A DNA stretch of 64,000 nucleotides from Epiperipatus broadwayi (lineage: Eukaryota; Onychophora; Udeonychophora; Euonychophora; Peripatidae), in contig JAQFVV010000018.1 of assembly GCA_028023455.1 (NCBI GenBank), positions 8,540,679 through 8,604,678 of the forward strand. The letters are read 5' to 3'. A program made the position numbers and the translations under genes. Shown one piece after another: positions 1 to 12,039 of the stretch (position 1 is the stretch's first letter; the number at the start of each line of letters is the position of its first letter). The notes beneath the pieces are model-generated. The model saw nothing but the letters and a program-made list of their open reading frames with translations, was not told the DNA's origin and did no database searches.

Positions 1-1632
1 AAACCCCTGGTCATTATCGTTATTATTATCATCATCAACATCGTCATCAACATTTTAATTAATGAGCTGTTTAACTGTTTAAAAGCCGTAAATAAATATT
101 AATTTCATAATATTTAGTGATCTCTTAGTATTATTATAACCACATCCCATCATCTATTTCATGCAAGGATGAGTGAATTGCCATCCTAAACTAGTTATAT
201 ATAATCTGAGCTAGTAAACTTATAAAAATATTGAAACACATTTGTTATGTTAAGATCTGAGAAATGATTTATGTCTACTGTGGTTTAAAGATGTTTTACT
301 TTTACCTAAATATTAGTGCGTATAGTGATATGGCTCAAAAAGCAAAATCTCCCATTTTTATTAGAAATAAAGTACCAAAAAGAGGATTCAAACCTGGTAC
401 ATGTGAAAAGTTATTAGATATAACCATGTCTAGATTCAAATAATCTAGTGGCTAGTGCCCTGCTAGACCATATTCACTTAGTATTTGTTTAAACATGCAC
501 ATAACATCAAACCAAGAAATGAAAGTGGAGAAGATCTACTGTCTGTATACCTGAGTTATATTTTATTGAATTACTAGTGTACTCACCTCATGTGATTTCA
601 TATACCTGAGTTATAATACTTGTTATTAATAATTTGTTTATAATTATTGATGGTGGGATATCTTGAGAAATCCAACGTTATTTTAAATATTATGATCTTA
701 TATATATTGTAGACAACTCAGGTATGGTAATAGTTATTTGAACCATCTTTAATTTTGTTACACTGGATAGTTATGTGATCGAACCTTTAATTATGTTACA
801 ATGGGCCCATGTTGAGCGCCATTGTAACATAATTAAAGGTTCGATCACATAACTATCCAGTGTAACAAAATTAAATATGGTTCAAATAACTATTACCATA
901 CCTGAGTTGTCTACAATATATATAAGATCATAATATTTAAAATAATGTTGGATTTCTCAAGATGTCCCACCATCAATAATTATAAACAAATTATTAATAA
1001 CAAGTATTATAACTCAGGTATATGAAATCACGTGAGGTGAGTACACTAGTAATTCAATAAAATATAACTCAGGTATACAGACAGTAGATCTTTTCCACTT
1101 TCATTTCTTGGTTTGATGTTACGTGCATGTTTAAACAAATACTAAGTAAATATGGTCTAGCAGGGCACCACTAGATTATTTGAATCTAGACACGGTTATA
1201 TCTAATAACCTTTCACATGTACCAGGTTTGAATCCCCTTTTTGGTACTTTATTTTTAATAAAAATGGGAGATTTTGCTTTTTGAGCCATATCACTATACG
1301 CACTAATATTTAGGTAAAAATAAAACATCTTTAAACTACAGTGGAGGTCATTAGACATAAATCATTTCTCAGATCTTAACATAACAAATGTGTTTCAATA
1401 TTTTTATAAGTTTATTAGCTCAGATTATATATAACTAATTTAGGGTGGCAATTCACTCATCCTTGCATGAAATAGATGATGGGATGTGGTTATAATAATA
1501 CTAAGAGATCACTAAATATTATGAAATTAATATTTATTTATGGCCTTTAAACAGTTAAACAGCTCATTAATTAAAATGTTGATGATGATGATGATGATAA
1601 TAATAACGATAATGACCAGGGTTTCAACTACA
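1..1632. repeat. Near-perfect ~0.8-kb palindrome of LTR-like arms
   Basis: The left arm (1 to about 800) and the right arm (about 823-1632) are reverse complements with only scattered differences. Each inner end reads TTTAATTATGTTACA, a CA-type LTR end. The 22-base core (801-822) read on the minus strand is one base followed by TGGCGCTCAACATGGGCC. This resembles a tRNA-Lys-type retroelement primer binding site. The minus-strand arm would begin TGTAGTTG near 1632. I infer two inverted LTRs sharing one primer site. The left arm runs off the window edge, so its true end is unseen. Confidence 0.75.
804..821 (-). promoter_or_regulatory. Primer-binding-site-like core of the palindrome
   Basis: On the minus strand, TGGCGCTCAACATGGGCC begins one base after the LTR-like end GTTACA. 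A TGG-starting 18-mer directly after a CA end is the usual form of a tRNA primer site. It differs at about three positions from the tRNA-Lys1,2-type site (TGGCGCCCAACGTGGGGC). A related sequence follows the same LTR end at 7758. Confidence 0.45.
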
Positions 1633-2356
1633 GTTCTAGGACTAAGCCTAAATAGAAAACTAATTTTTATAAAGAAATTCATAATTATTGCTTAATTATA
1701 GCATATTTACTTATATCTTAAATAACTAATATTCAACCATTGATGATGATGAATAATCACACTTAACAAAGACTACACTTAATGAAATATATACACCTCG
1801 TTTAATAAAACAAACTAATATTTATTACTACATTTCTAACATATACATAAAATTTCTAGAGAAACATGAAAATTGACATGAATAATAATAATGATAATAA
1901 TTGATTATATAACAATCCTCAGATTAATTTCAAGTTCTTCCCCCTTTCCCTTCAAATGTATTTTGTATTAAGTTGGATGTCACATTGACCATGATTTTCA
2001 CTCCATGAGAAAAGTATTTCAAGAAAAAAATATTATCTGCTCATTAGCACACATACTTTATAAATCTAACATGTAAGTAGAATGTAAAAAAAAAATGTTA
2101 GTAGAATTGAAAGAGCAAGTTTTAGAAACAAGTTTTAAATTATTTTCTCCCCCTCTCTTCTACCTCTGAAATGCTATACTTAACTTGAAACAAAATAATC
2201 TAATATTCTAATACTACTTGTTACTTCACATTCACTCGCAATTATACACATATAAAAATATTATTATGTATGTGCGTGTTTTATCCCATAATAACAAAAT
2301 ATTATTTAAAACCAAAATAATAATAATATATTAGTTAAAACTAAAATCATAATACC
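1633..2356. other. AT-rich spacer, nothing recognised
   Basis: Low-complexity AT-rich sequence lies between the palindrome and the two-LTR element. No open reading frame, splice-flanked exon or repeat pair was recognised in it. Confidence 0.6.
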
Positions 2357-2360
2357 ATAA

Positions 2361-4650
2361 TGTAACGACCATAGACGTTCGTTACATTGTTTTTTTTATA
2401 TTTATTAAATATGAAAGTAAATTAAAAAGTTCGCATTTAAAAATTTTCTTTAAGAATTAAAAATTGAAATTAAATATCATCTTAAACTCATATATATTAA
2501 ATCGCACAGATAAATGAAAAATTATTAAAATAAAACTTTATTAAAGAAAAAGTATTTTAAAACTAAATTTTAAAAAGATTTGGAGATAAAATTATATCTT
2601 TAAATTTATCTTTAAATATATTTTTGATTTGGAAAACAGGTTAATTAATCAGAAATGGAAATGATTGTTAATTAGTTAAATGTAAACCAGCATTGGGCAT
2701 TTAAATGTAAAAACATCGGTCAGATAGGAAAACAATAGAAACTGTTAGCAAATAAGAAGAAATCCCTATGGAATCGGACTGCAGCAAAAGGACCATCGCA
2801 TCGGTGACGTAATGTAAATTCAATCCTTCACATTAATATAAAAAGGACAAGTTTGGAAATTATTGGTTAGTTAATGATTATTACGATGTGACTATATGTA
2901 TTAGTACGAAGTTGGAAGTGAAGGGATTGAAGGAGGCGCTTTCAATTCCTTCAGCTGTTAAAGAAAAGGGAGTGAAACATCGTTTTTTTACATTGAGGAC
3001 CAACTAAATTAAAAAACCTCCGAATGAATAAATAAAACAATGGCTAAATGTATACCAATATCTTAAGGACGGTGTGGGAATTCCCGTTCAAACTTACTAA
3101 CGACAGATAAAGATGAACTGTTTAAAACCGGAAGAACTTTACAATTAATGAACATTAAATTAAAAACTTTTCGTATTTAAAATAATTGCATTAGTTTCCT
3201 ATCTGACTAAGGTAGTTAAAATGTTATTTGATGTATTTTTTATTTATTTGTTTAAAATCATTTCCATTTATTTAACTTTGTTCTTTAAGTTTATTTATGA
3301 TTTCTGTTTTCCGATAAATTAAAATATACCAATGTTAAACTTAAGTCGGGCGTGAATGGCTGTATAGATTTGTAAAGTTATATTAGGGGAGGGTAATCTT
3401 AGGTTATTTGTTTCATTGTTAAATTGGGTCAATGGATTGGATATATTGATGTAGTTAGTAGATGTAATTGGAGATTCGCTACTGGCAGAATCGTTTATAT
3501 ATACGCCGCACTCACCCGTTTGCCTATGGAAGGAATTATAAGACGGAGAACGCAGTTCCTTTCTATGGAGTTTTTTTTTATTGTTCTTCTTGTTAGATAG
3601 ATGTAATATTCCTATCTGATTGAGAGTCAATGTCTTTTCTCAATCTTTTTGGTGCTGCTGTATTTCGAATTACATTGAATACATCGATATATCAGATGGA
3701 TTGATGCCAGTTTGACTGCAAATTTTAGCCTAAGGTTAAATAGGGATAGAATGTTTATTTTCAAATGCAAATCTATATAGTCTATTCATACTTGACCCTA
3801 AATAAAAATGCATTAAATTTAAGTTGTTTATAGATGCTTGCATGGATTGGTTATCGTTAAGTATGTTTTGGGTTTTCATATTTGATCAAAATATATAGAC
3901 ATTCGATAAATAATGATACCTTATGGTGAGTATCTAAAATGTATTTATTCGGATGTCTTGTAAGTTATTGGTGAAAATGCAAGTATCTTATGCTGAATAC
4001 TAGAGGGTTTCTTATATTTCCCTATGCAATTGTCAGTAATCAATAATTTTGTATTTTGATCGTTTATGTTTATTTTGAAATGTTTTTGACCGTTGAAATC
4101 TATGTAACCGATCTATAGCAACATATTATAACAAGCTTTTATAATCCCATCTGTGCGAACTTAATTAAAATGTAAACTTATATTATAATAGAAATTAAAA
4201 TGTAAATTAAAATCTAAGGTAAAGTTAAAAATAATGTTAAATGTTAAAATGTAAAACTAATACTAAGATAATTTTAAATCTTATATATATATGTGCATAA
4301 ATAAATGTTTGTATGTTAATTACTGGCAGTGGCTTATTTCATTTATTTATTTTAATATTGAAATATAATTAGATAAGATATTATATTATTAAATCTCTGC
4401 TATTCCACTGAACTAGTGGCATGGGCTAACGACCGGAAACAAAATATAAAAAAAAAATTTTTTTTTTTTTTTTGGAGTTTACATTAAGTCTCTTCTCTGG
4501 ATCATTACAATAGTAACAAATGTAAATATATTAATTTATTAAGCGCAAGCAGATTATATAATAATAATAATAATGTGAAAGGCTGAAACATTTGTAAGAT
4601 GGCGCCCTGTAATGCAGTTTATGTAAGTCTACATTCTCCGGATCGTTACA
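2361..4650 (+). repeat. 5' LTR of the two-LTR element (family A)
   Basis: It shares its start TGTAACGACC with the other family copies. A TATA-like box (AATATAAAAAGGAC, about 2836) lies about 475 bases in, and a conserved AATAAA-containing block (about 4300) lies near the 3' end; both recur in the other copies, as expected of LTR promoter and polyadenylation signals. The last 180 bases differ from the 3' LTR. A first terminus-like sequence (GGATCATTACA, about 4499-4509) is followed by about 140 bases and a second terminus (4640-4650). A 103-codon minus-strand frame at 3319-3630 has no supporting homology. Confidence 0.75.
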
Positions 4651-5369
4651 ACTGGCGAACCAACTCGGGCCGATCTTTAATAAACCACAAATACCCTGAG
4701 CAAATTTCATCAAAATGAAATATTTTTATCTGTTTACATATAGTCGTATACTTTAAATCTTATAAAAGCACTGCCAGAAAGAAATAGCACATATATTAAA
4801 CACGAGAAAGTATAAATAATTTTAAACTGTATTTTGTTAAAAAGAAAGTCAAAAGGTTGCATTTGATATGTTTTTTTTTGTTAATATATATTATGCTTTT
4901 ATGTGTATAGGTGCGCACAGCCACGTAAGTTTATGATCGAAATGTGGTGCCTTACAATGAGTACCTTTGGGAATTACTTCAGTGTAACCCTATGTATGCA
5001 TTTCAATCAGTCATAAATAAGTTGGTGGTATTTATAATTGTGCTGCAAATATACATGTATAAATCCATTGTCTTTCAAAATATATTTACTTCAATGCAAC
5101 CTTTCTTAAATAAGTAATTTATAAAATAACTTGCTTGTCATGCCGTGTGTAAAAAAAATAAAATGTATAAAATAAAATAGAACTCTTGTGGGGAGGGGTG
5201 TAAACGTAAATGGTCCTTAGGTAAGCGATAGTCAACATTTTTCTTTTTGTATATTTTGTAAAATTATTAACCGGATGTTTTGTAAATGTTTTCGTCAATC
5301 GTGTACCGTAATTACTAACCCTAAGTAAAATTTTTTTTTTGATCATTTTTTTAAGCAACTTTACTGATA
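4651..5369 (+). other. Internal region of the two-LTR element, non-coding
   Basis: It holds 719 bases of AT-rich sequence between the LTRs. It begins with the primer-site-like sequence and encodes no gag or pol motif. A 79-codon minus-strand frame (5119-5358) is lysine/tyrosine-rich AT translation with no recognisable domain. The sequence just before the 3' LTR is T-rich, so a polypurine tract is missing or lost. Confidence 0.55.
4653..4670 (+). promoter_or_regulatory. Putative tRNA primer binding site
   Basis: TGGCGAACCAACTCGGGC begins two bases after the LTR end CGTTACA. It shares the TGGCG...CAAC..GGGC pattern with the palindrome core at 804-821. The position is exactly where minus-strand priming sites sit in LTR retroelements. 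The match to a specific tRNA is not established. Confidence 0.5.
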
Positions 5370-7581
5370 TGTAACGAGCATAGACGTTCGTTACATTGTT
5401 TTTTTTTATATTTATTAAACATGAAAGTAAATTAAAAAGTTTGCATTTAAAAATTTTCTTTAAGAATTAAAAATTGAAATTAAATATCATCTTAAACTCA
5501 TATATATTAAATCGCACAGATAAATGAAAAATTATTAAAATAAAACTTTATTAAAGAAAAAGTATTTTAAAACTAAATTTTAAAAAGATTTGGAGATAAA
5601 ATTATATCTTTAAATTTATCTTTAAATATATTTTTGATTTGGAAAACAGGTTAATTAATCAGAAAAGGAAATGATTGTTAATTAGTTAAATGTAAACCAG
5701 CCTTGGGCATTTAAATGTAAAAACATCGGTCAGATAGGAAAACAATAGAAACTGTTAGCAAATAATAAGAAATCCCTATGGAATCGGACCGCAGCGAAAG
5801 GACCATCACCTCGGTGACGTAATGTAAATTCAATCCTTCACATTAATATAAAAAGGACAAGTTTGGAAATTATTGGTTAGTTAATGATTATTACAATGTG
5901 ACTATATGTATTAGTACGGAGTTGGAGGTGAAGGGATTGAAGGAGGCGCTTTCAATTCCTTCAGCTGTTAAAGAAAAGGGAGTGAAACATCGTTTTTTTA
6001 CATTGAGGACCAACTAAATTAAAAAACCTCCGAATGAATAAATAAAACAACGGCTAAATGTATACCAATATCTTCAGGATGGCGTGGGAATTCCCGTTCA
6101 AACTTACTAACGACAGATAAAGATGAACTGTTTAAAACCGGAAGAACTTTACAATTAATGAACATTAAATTAAAAACTTTTCGTATTTAAAATAATTGCA
6201 TTAGTTTCCTATCTGACTAAGGTAGTTAAAATGTTATTTGATGTATTTTTTATTTATTTGTTTAAAATCATTTCCATTTATTTAACTTTGTTCTTTAAGT
6301 TTATTTATGATTTCTGTTTTCCGATAAATTAAAATATACCAATGTTAAACTTAAGTCGGGCGTGAATGGCTATATAGATTTGTAAAGTTATATTAGGGGA
6401 GGGTAATCTTAGGTTATTTGTTTCGTTGTTAAATTGGGTCAATGGATTGGATATATTGATGTAGTTAGTAGATGTAGTCGGAGATTCGCTACTGGCAGAA
6501 TCGTTTATATATATGCCGCACTCACCCGTTTGCCTATGGAAGGAATTATAAGACGGAGAACGCAGTTCCTTTCTATGGAGTTTTTTTTTATTGTTCTTCT
6601 CATTAGATAGATGTAATATTCCTATCTGATTGAGAGTCAATGTCTTTTCTCAATCTTTTTGGTGCTGCCGTATTCCGAATTACATTGAATACATTGATAT
6701 ATCAGATGGATTGATGCCAGTTTGACTGCGAATTTTAGCCTAAGGTTAAATAGGGATAGAATGTTTATTTTCAAATGCAAATCTATGTAGTCTATTCATA
6801 CTTGACCCTAAATAAAAATGCATTAAATTTAAATTGTTTATAGATGCTTGCATGGATTGGTTATTGGTTAAGTATGTTTTGGGTTTTCATATTTGATCAA
6901 AATATATAGACATTCGATAAATAATGATACCTTACGGTGAGTATCTAAAATGTATTTATTCGGATGTCTTGTAAGTTATTGGTGACAATGCAAGTATCTT
7001 ATGCTGAATACTAGAGGGTTTTTTATATTTCCCTATGCAATTGTCAGTAATCAATAATTTTGTATTTTGATCGTTTATGTTTATTTTGAAATGTTTTTGA
7101 TCGTTGAAATCTATGTAACCGATCTATAGCAATATATTATAACAAGCTTTTATAATCCCATCTGTGCAAACTTAATTAAAATGTAAACTTATAATATAAT
7201 AGAAATTAAAATGTAAATTAAAATCTAAGGTAAAGTTAAAAATAATGTTAAATGTTAAAATGTAAACTAATACTAAGATAATTTTAAATCTTATATATAT
7301 ATGTGCATAAATAAATGTTTGTATGTTAATTACTGGCAGTGGCTTATTTCATTTATTTTTTTTAATATTGAAATATAATTAGATAAGATATTATATTATT
7401 AAATCTCTGCTATTCCACTGAGCTAGTGACATGGGCTAATGACCGGAATCAAAATTTAAAAAAAAAAAAAATTTTTTTTTTGACTTACATATCTGCCTAC
7501 TTTATAAATTTTTCTAGGTTCATATGCCTAGATGGCGCCTGTAGTGCAGTTATGTTAAGTGCTATTCGCCGGATCGTTACA
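5370..7581 (+). repeat. 3' LTR of the two-LTR element (family A)
   Basis: It is almost identical to the 5' LTR over its first 2.1 kb, including the TATA-like box (about 5846) and the AATAAA block. Its 3' end follows the pattern of the lone LTRs at 17974 and 20927 (TCTGCCTACTTTATAAATTT, then GCC-TAGATGG, then CGTTACA). It is therefore the better guide to the normal terminus. ATAA follows as the target duplication. Confidence 0.75.
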
Positions 7582-7585
7582 ATAA

Positions 7586-7775
7586 AAAAAAATTGTTTTA
7601 CACATTAATATTTTTCATAACTGTAAAATTAATTTGTTTATAATTATTGATACTGGAATATTTGAGATTTTTACAATACTTGAATTTTTTGATTCTTTAA
7701 TAGACCAGATCTCATTTTGATACCCTGGATATTTGGACTCCTTTAATTATGTTACAATGGACGCCTCAACTGGGG
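7586..7775 (+). repeat. LTR end plus primer-like site related to the palindrome
   Basis: About 130 bases up to GTTACA (7751-7756) resemble the inner end of the 1-1632 palindrome arms. One base later TGGACGCCTCAACTGGGG (7758-7775) resembles the primer-site core seen there. The sequence then continues unpaired into the assembly gap. It looks like an LTR/interior junction of the same second LTR family, truncated by the gap. Confidence 0.45.
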
Positions 7776-7802
7776 CTTGATATTTTACCATATACCTGAA
7801 AA

Positions 7803-8302
7803 NNNNNNNNNNNNNNNNNNNNNNNNNNNNNNNNNNNNNNNNNNNNNNNNNNNNNNNNNNNNNNNNNNNNNNNNNNNNNNNNNNNNNNNNNNNNNNNNNN
7901 NNNNNNNNNNNNNNNNNNNNNNNNNNNNNNNNNNNNNNNNNNNNNNNNNNNNNNNNNNNNNNNNNNNNNNNNNNNNNNNNNNNNNNNNNNNNNNNNNNNN
8001 NNNNNNNNNNNNNNNNNNNNNNNNNNNNNNNNNNNNNNNNNNNNNNNNNNNNNNNNNNNNNNNNNNNNNNNNNNNNNNNNNNNNNNNNNNNNNNNNNNNN
8101 NNNNNNNNNNNNNNNNNNNNNNNNNNNNNNNNNNNNNNNNNNNNNNNNNNNNNNNNNNNNNNNNNNNNNNNNNNNNNNNNNNNNNNNNNNNNNNNNNNNN
8201 NNNNNNNNNNNNNNNNNNNNNNNNNNNNNNNNNNNNNNNNNNNNNNNNNNNNNNNNNNNNNNNNNNNNNNNNNNNNNNNNNNNNNNNNNNNNNNNNNNNN
8301 NN
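7803..8302. other. Assembly gap (500 N)
   Basis: Exactly 500 undetermined bases, a conventional placeholder, so the true length is unknown. Translated frames crossing it are meaningless. Confidence 0.99.
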
Positions 8303-8454
8303 CGAGTAATTAAAATCCACTTAAATAATCGTATCTGGCGCCCCCTTGTGTGGACAGTGAATAACTGTCGATATAAGAAAATAAATAAAGCCTTACGCTA
8401 TGTCATGTTTATTTCGAAGCCCGTAATCTCGGTTAGATAGGCGGCCGGTTACAA
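8303..8454 (+). repeat. Partial LTR-like 3' end
   Basis: This non-AT-rich piece runs from the gap to GGCCGGTTACA, followed by an AT dinucleotide run. AATAAA-type signals lie about 75 bases before the end (near 8380). The CA-type terminus next to an AT repeat matches the way the family A LTRs and the 58310 terminus sit. Sequence identity to those families was not seen, so this would be a different LTR family. Confidence 0.35.
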
Positions 8455-8470
8455 TATATATATATATATT

Positions 8471-9133
8471 GTAATGGTAAGAACTCGTATGCCTTGTTAA
8501 CATGTTGCAAAATTCCACCACCATGTTCGAAGAGCGATACAACAGGTGAGTTCAGGGCCTGTGATACCATATTCGAACATAGTCATTTTATTCACAATGA
8601 AACCCACATGACAACGCATCTACCATAACAATAGCAATATCTTTCTAGGCCCGGTGGTCAGGAAACAAGAGACTCTGATTAATTTTTTTAATATTATGGA
8701 TTACTGCTATATACTTAATACTAATTGATAATGAAATAAGACATTAATTTTATTATTAAATTAAGTAGACATGCAAACATAGAAATAGATATATAAATAT
8801 TTAATGATGATTAATTAATATGCATGTAAATATATTACGCTACCAGGGTATCATATTTAATCATATCCCATGCTTCATGTTTAAGTTGCGAATGTTACAA
8901 GATTACACTATGAGATCATAATGATGAGTGCATTTGTCAACCCGGCTATCATTTCTTACTTTCTTAATATTAATTACTCTAATAAATTATCAATAGATTA
9001 GCAGATGTGGAGGAATGGAATTCAGATTGAGCATAGACATTCATAACCATTATTAAAGCGACCCGTGATAGTTTGGATGCTGCTGAGCTATAAGAGAGTG
9101 GGCTTTCTAAGAGGATAACCACTGAGAAACGTT
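8471..9133. other. Unassigned single-copy-looking stretch
   Basis: The sequence begins TGTAATGGTAAG directly after an AT run, which resembles the start of another TG-type element, but no matching 3' terminus was found. No coding potential is visible. Confidence 0.4.
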
Positions 9134-9376
9134 GGAGGTGAGAGGGATGGCCAAACATCGGGTCGGAGCCCTTAGGAGTGTCACGAGTGTGGTATTGGTA
9201 TGAGGTCGTAACCTTTCCATCCCCGACCGTGTGACAAGGTAGTTACTATTGGAGTGGCGAGAGGGATGGCCAAACATCAGGTCAGAGCCCTTAGGAGTGT
9301 TCATGAGTGTGGTATCAGTATGAGGTCATAGCCTTTCCATCTCTGACCATGTGACAAGGTTAGTTGCTATTGGAGT
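9134..9376. repeat. Two tandem ~119-bp units
   Basis: Two adjacent units share GAGAGGGATGGCCAAACATC, GAGCCCTTAGGAGTGT and TGTGACAAGGT with a few substitutions. The repeat starts near 9134 and 9253. It is clearly more GC-rich than its surroundings. Several differences are C/T or G/A changes. A 65-codon minus-strand frame within it is not supported as a gene. Confidence 0.8.
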
Positions 9377-11910
9377 CATTTTGTATGCCCTTTGATTAGG
9401 GGAACTAATCATTTACAGTATCTCTATTTCATTTCTGTGGTTTAAATGTAAGGCATTGATAAACCAATGCAGTTCACACATATAATGCAAACACATTTAT
9501 CTACTCTATGCTTTGATAATATAAATATAAAATCCATCTTCAATTCCCACATGACTAAGCAATCGATTTACTATTTACTAACCCCCCTCTTCTTTCATAA
9601 AGCAATGCTGCTTTATTTTAAGACTTAACAAACTAACTTTAAAACTAATGATCACCAAGTAGCTAATACACTATATTAATAATTATAAGATCTCATCTTC
9701 ATAATACATATTGAATTTAATTTATGATTTCCGAGCTGAGTGGTTTATTTGAAAGATACAGGTTTTTTTTATTTAAATTTAAAGTCTCGCAAAAGAGGAG
9801 CTACTCTTCTGCGAATTAATGGGAAGAAAAAATCAGCTCGAAAATAACATGGGCATGAAATATAATATTTAACTAATACAAATAAATTTAGGATATCCAA
9901 GTAGAAGAATAAGAAATAGATTGTTTACGAGGTTGATTACAACATAAGATTATTTACACATAGTTACAGATCTACATTAAAGTTTAGTTAGAGTTACACG
10001 ATACTGGAATTTGAAAGATGAGATTTAAAAGATACATTAGGAAATATAGAGTTAACTTTAGAGTTCAAACACAGTCTTTAATCTTGGGTATCATGTTACC
10101 TTTGATTCATTGAAGTGTGCACACTTGTTTGGAGAGTCCGAGGTTCCTGGTTAACAGTAGTCACATTTAGGAAAATATTTATATATATAGGAAGCAGCAT
10201 CAGTTTAGGTTTATCTCATTTTATGGGAAGCTTTGTATTGTATAGCCATCAACCTGGAGAAGTGCAGCAAGGTGCCTACTCCTTGCACATTGTTAGATTT
10301 AAATTTGGATCAGGAGAAGAAACAAACAGCATACTTTTTAATTTAATAGCTCTGACCCTTTTTTTATAACCAGTTGTTGCTTTTATTCTCTCTTTTTTTA
10401 TCTCTTGGATCCATCAAACAACTGTGTCATCCATCCAAGCTGTCTTTCTGGTCTGTGCTATATATCCCTTTAGGTCACAGATACATTAGTGGTACAGGTT
10501 GAAATTTTCAATCTGACCACTTTTTAAAATTTACATTTTTACATGACGTAATTTAGAAAAGCTTTTGACAAACCCTTTTTTATATAATTGTAAGTTTAGA
10601 ATACTTTTTAGCTCTGTCATCTTTTCCCCCTCCCGCTATGAATGCACTCTAATTAGCAGGGGAATTTCTATTTTTAAAATATCTTTACGTTTACAATTTA
10701 AAAGAACTTTTTAGATTTACAATTCAAGTATTACCTGAATTTGACCTAAATAATAACAAATATGTTTACATTTAAAATATAATTATTAGTTTATTTTATA
10801 AATTAAAATATTACTTAAATGATCACAGTAAGAATAATATGATTATTTAATTTTACACAAAATAATGCATGGCAATTTAATAATACTCTGCAGTGCGTTA
10901 TTTTTAATATAAGGACTATATCGGAATGTGTGCGCATATATGACATTTTTAAATAGTTGTACATGTATTGCATATTATTATGCACCAAATCCAATTTTCA
11001 AGGTCAGAATTCATGTAAACTTATAATAATGGGTGGGAGGTAGAATGATGACAGAACTAAGGTGAAACTAAGATTTGGATTCAAATCTTACAGTTTCAAT
11101 ATATATATATATATTCTTTACATTACAGTGAAGTCCTGGTATACAATGATTAGTTCACTGCTTCTTAATGTATATTTCTATAATAATGTTTATGAGTATT
11201 TATGCATGCACTTGAAGGCAGACAAATGTACTGTTATGAAATAATGATATTAAGTATAATTACTTTCATTTTCCTGATTATATCTAAATATTATAATTTG
11301 TATTGGTATATTATACATATATATCTTGTCTTTGATTTTTTATATTAAATTTGAATGAATGAATGTTGTAATAAAAGATTTTATTGGTAATAAATTTACT
11401 TGATTAAAATTGACACATATAATATGACAACAAATTTTGGTCATGGATTTTAAACTTTGTCTAAAGATCTCATTTTTTATGTTTATATATCTGAATTAAA
11501 TGATTTTGTGCACATTCATGTTATGTGATACATTAATGTATAATAAACCATATTGTAGAATTCAGACAGGATTGAATTATCTTGCCATTGTAGAAATTAA
11601 ATTATGTAATAATAGAGACTCATAACATAAAATTATATAATTAATAATTATACAATTTGATTTGTTTAGTTTGTAGAATTTCCTGGATATTTATTTCTGA
11701 TTTTGTCTTCCTAATGTGTGTTAGTTTATTATTTTGTTTACTATTATGTTATATAGTCACTTGTTGGTTTTGTAAATTACTCTTAAGAGAAATATATTGA
11801 TAGTGTTTTGACTTTTCATTATTCACTGATATTTCTGATCATTACTATATATATATATATATATAAATAATCCCAGTGCATAATGCTATACTGAAATAAA
11901 TATACAAATA
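9377..11910. other. AT-rich intergenic or intronic DNA
   Basis: No recognisable gene lies here. A small hairpin at 9787-9814 pairs TCGCAAAAGAG with CTCTTCTGCGA. An 84-codon plus-strand frame at 10115-10369 has no recognisable domain. A short AT run lies at 11848-11864. Confidence 0.5.
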
Positions 11911-12020
11911 TTAAACATTAAATCATCCCACACGGTTAAGAAATCCAGTACCACCCTTTGTGAACTAATCACAAAGGGCGGTACTGGATTTCTTAACCTT
12001 ATGGGGTGATTTAATGTTCA
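11911..12020. repeat. Small palindromic element, ~52-bp arms
   Basis: The arms 11911-11963 and 11969-12020 pair with few mismatches (for example GGTTAAGAAATCCAGTACC against its complement) around a 5-base loop. AT runs flank it. It could be a foldback MITE or a hairpin-forming remnant. No transposase lies nearby. Confidence 0.7.
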
Positions 12021-12039
12021 ATATATATATATATTAATT

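Larger units (their letters stand above)
2361..7581 (+). mobile_element. Two-LTR retroelement, very long LTRs and tiny interior
   Basis: Two nearly identical direct repeats (2361-4650 and 5370-7581) start TGTAACGA and end CGTTACA, the TG...CA form of LTRs with a short inverted repeat. The outer flanks carry the same 4 bp (ATAA at 2357-2360 and 7582-7585). The inner flanks do not match (ACTG and GATA), so this is one insertion and not two solo LTRs. The interior is 719 bp and encodes nothing recognisable. A primer-site-like sequence follows the left LTR. No polypurine tract is visible before the right LTR. Size and lack of genes suggest a non-autonomous derivative of a Gypsy-like element; 4-bp target duplications fit that group. 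The family also has three lone LTRs in this window. The high similarity of the two LTRs implies fairly recent insertion. Confidence 0.75.

Noticed and set aside
1176-1358. Possible tRNA-derived SINE in the palindrome (GGTTTGAATCC resembles a B box)
   Set aside because: No convincing A box at proper spacing and no 3' tail; the sequence is better explained as part of the LTR-like arm.
3319-6640. A 103-codon minus-strand frame conserved in both LTRs (3319-3630 and 6329-6640)
   Set aside because: The LTRs are near-identical by descent, so conservation is not independent evidence. The older lone LTRs do not keep the frame and the protein shows no family motif.
2361-7581. Reading the TGTAACG/CGTTACA units as DNA transposons with terminal inverted repeats
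   Set aside because: The pair arrangement, shared outer target duplication, TG...CA ends, TATA and AATAAA signals and primer-like site fit LTRs better. It is not fully excluded for the lone copies.
7766-8320. Long frames on both strands across 7766-8320
   Set aside because: They consist almost entirely of undetermined bases in the assembly gap.
10115-10369. 84-codon plus-strand frame
   Set aside because: No recognisable domain and no supporting splice or repeat context; length is within chance expectation.
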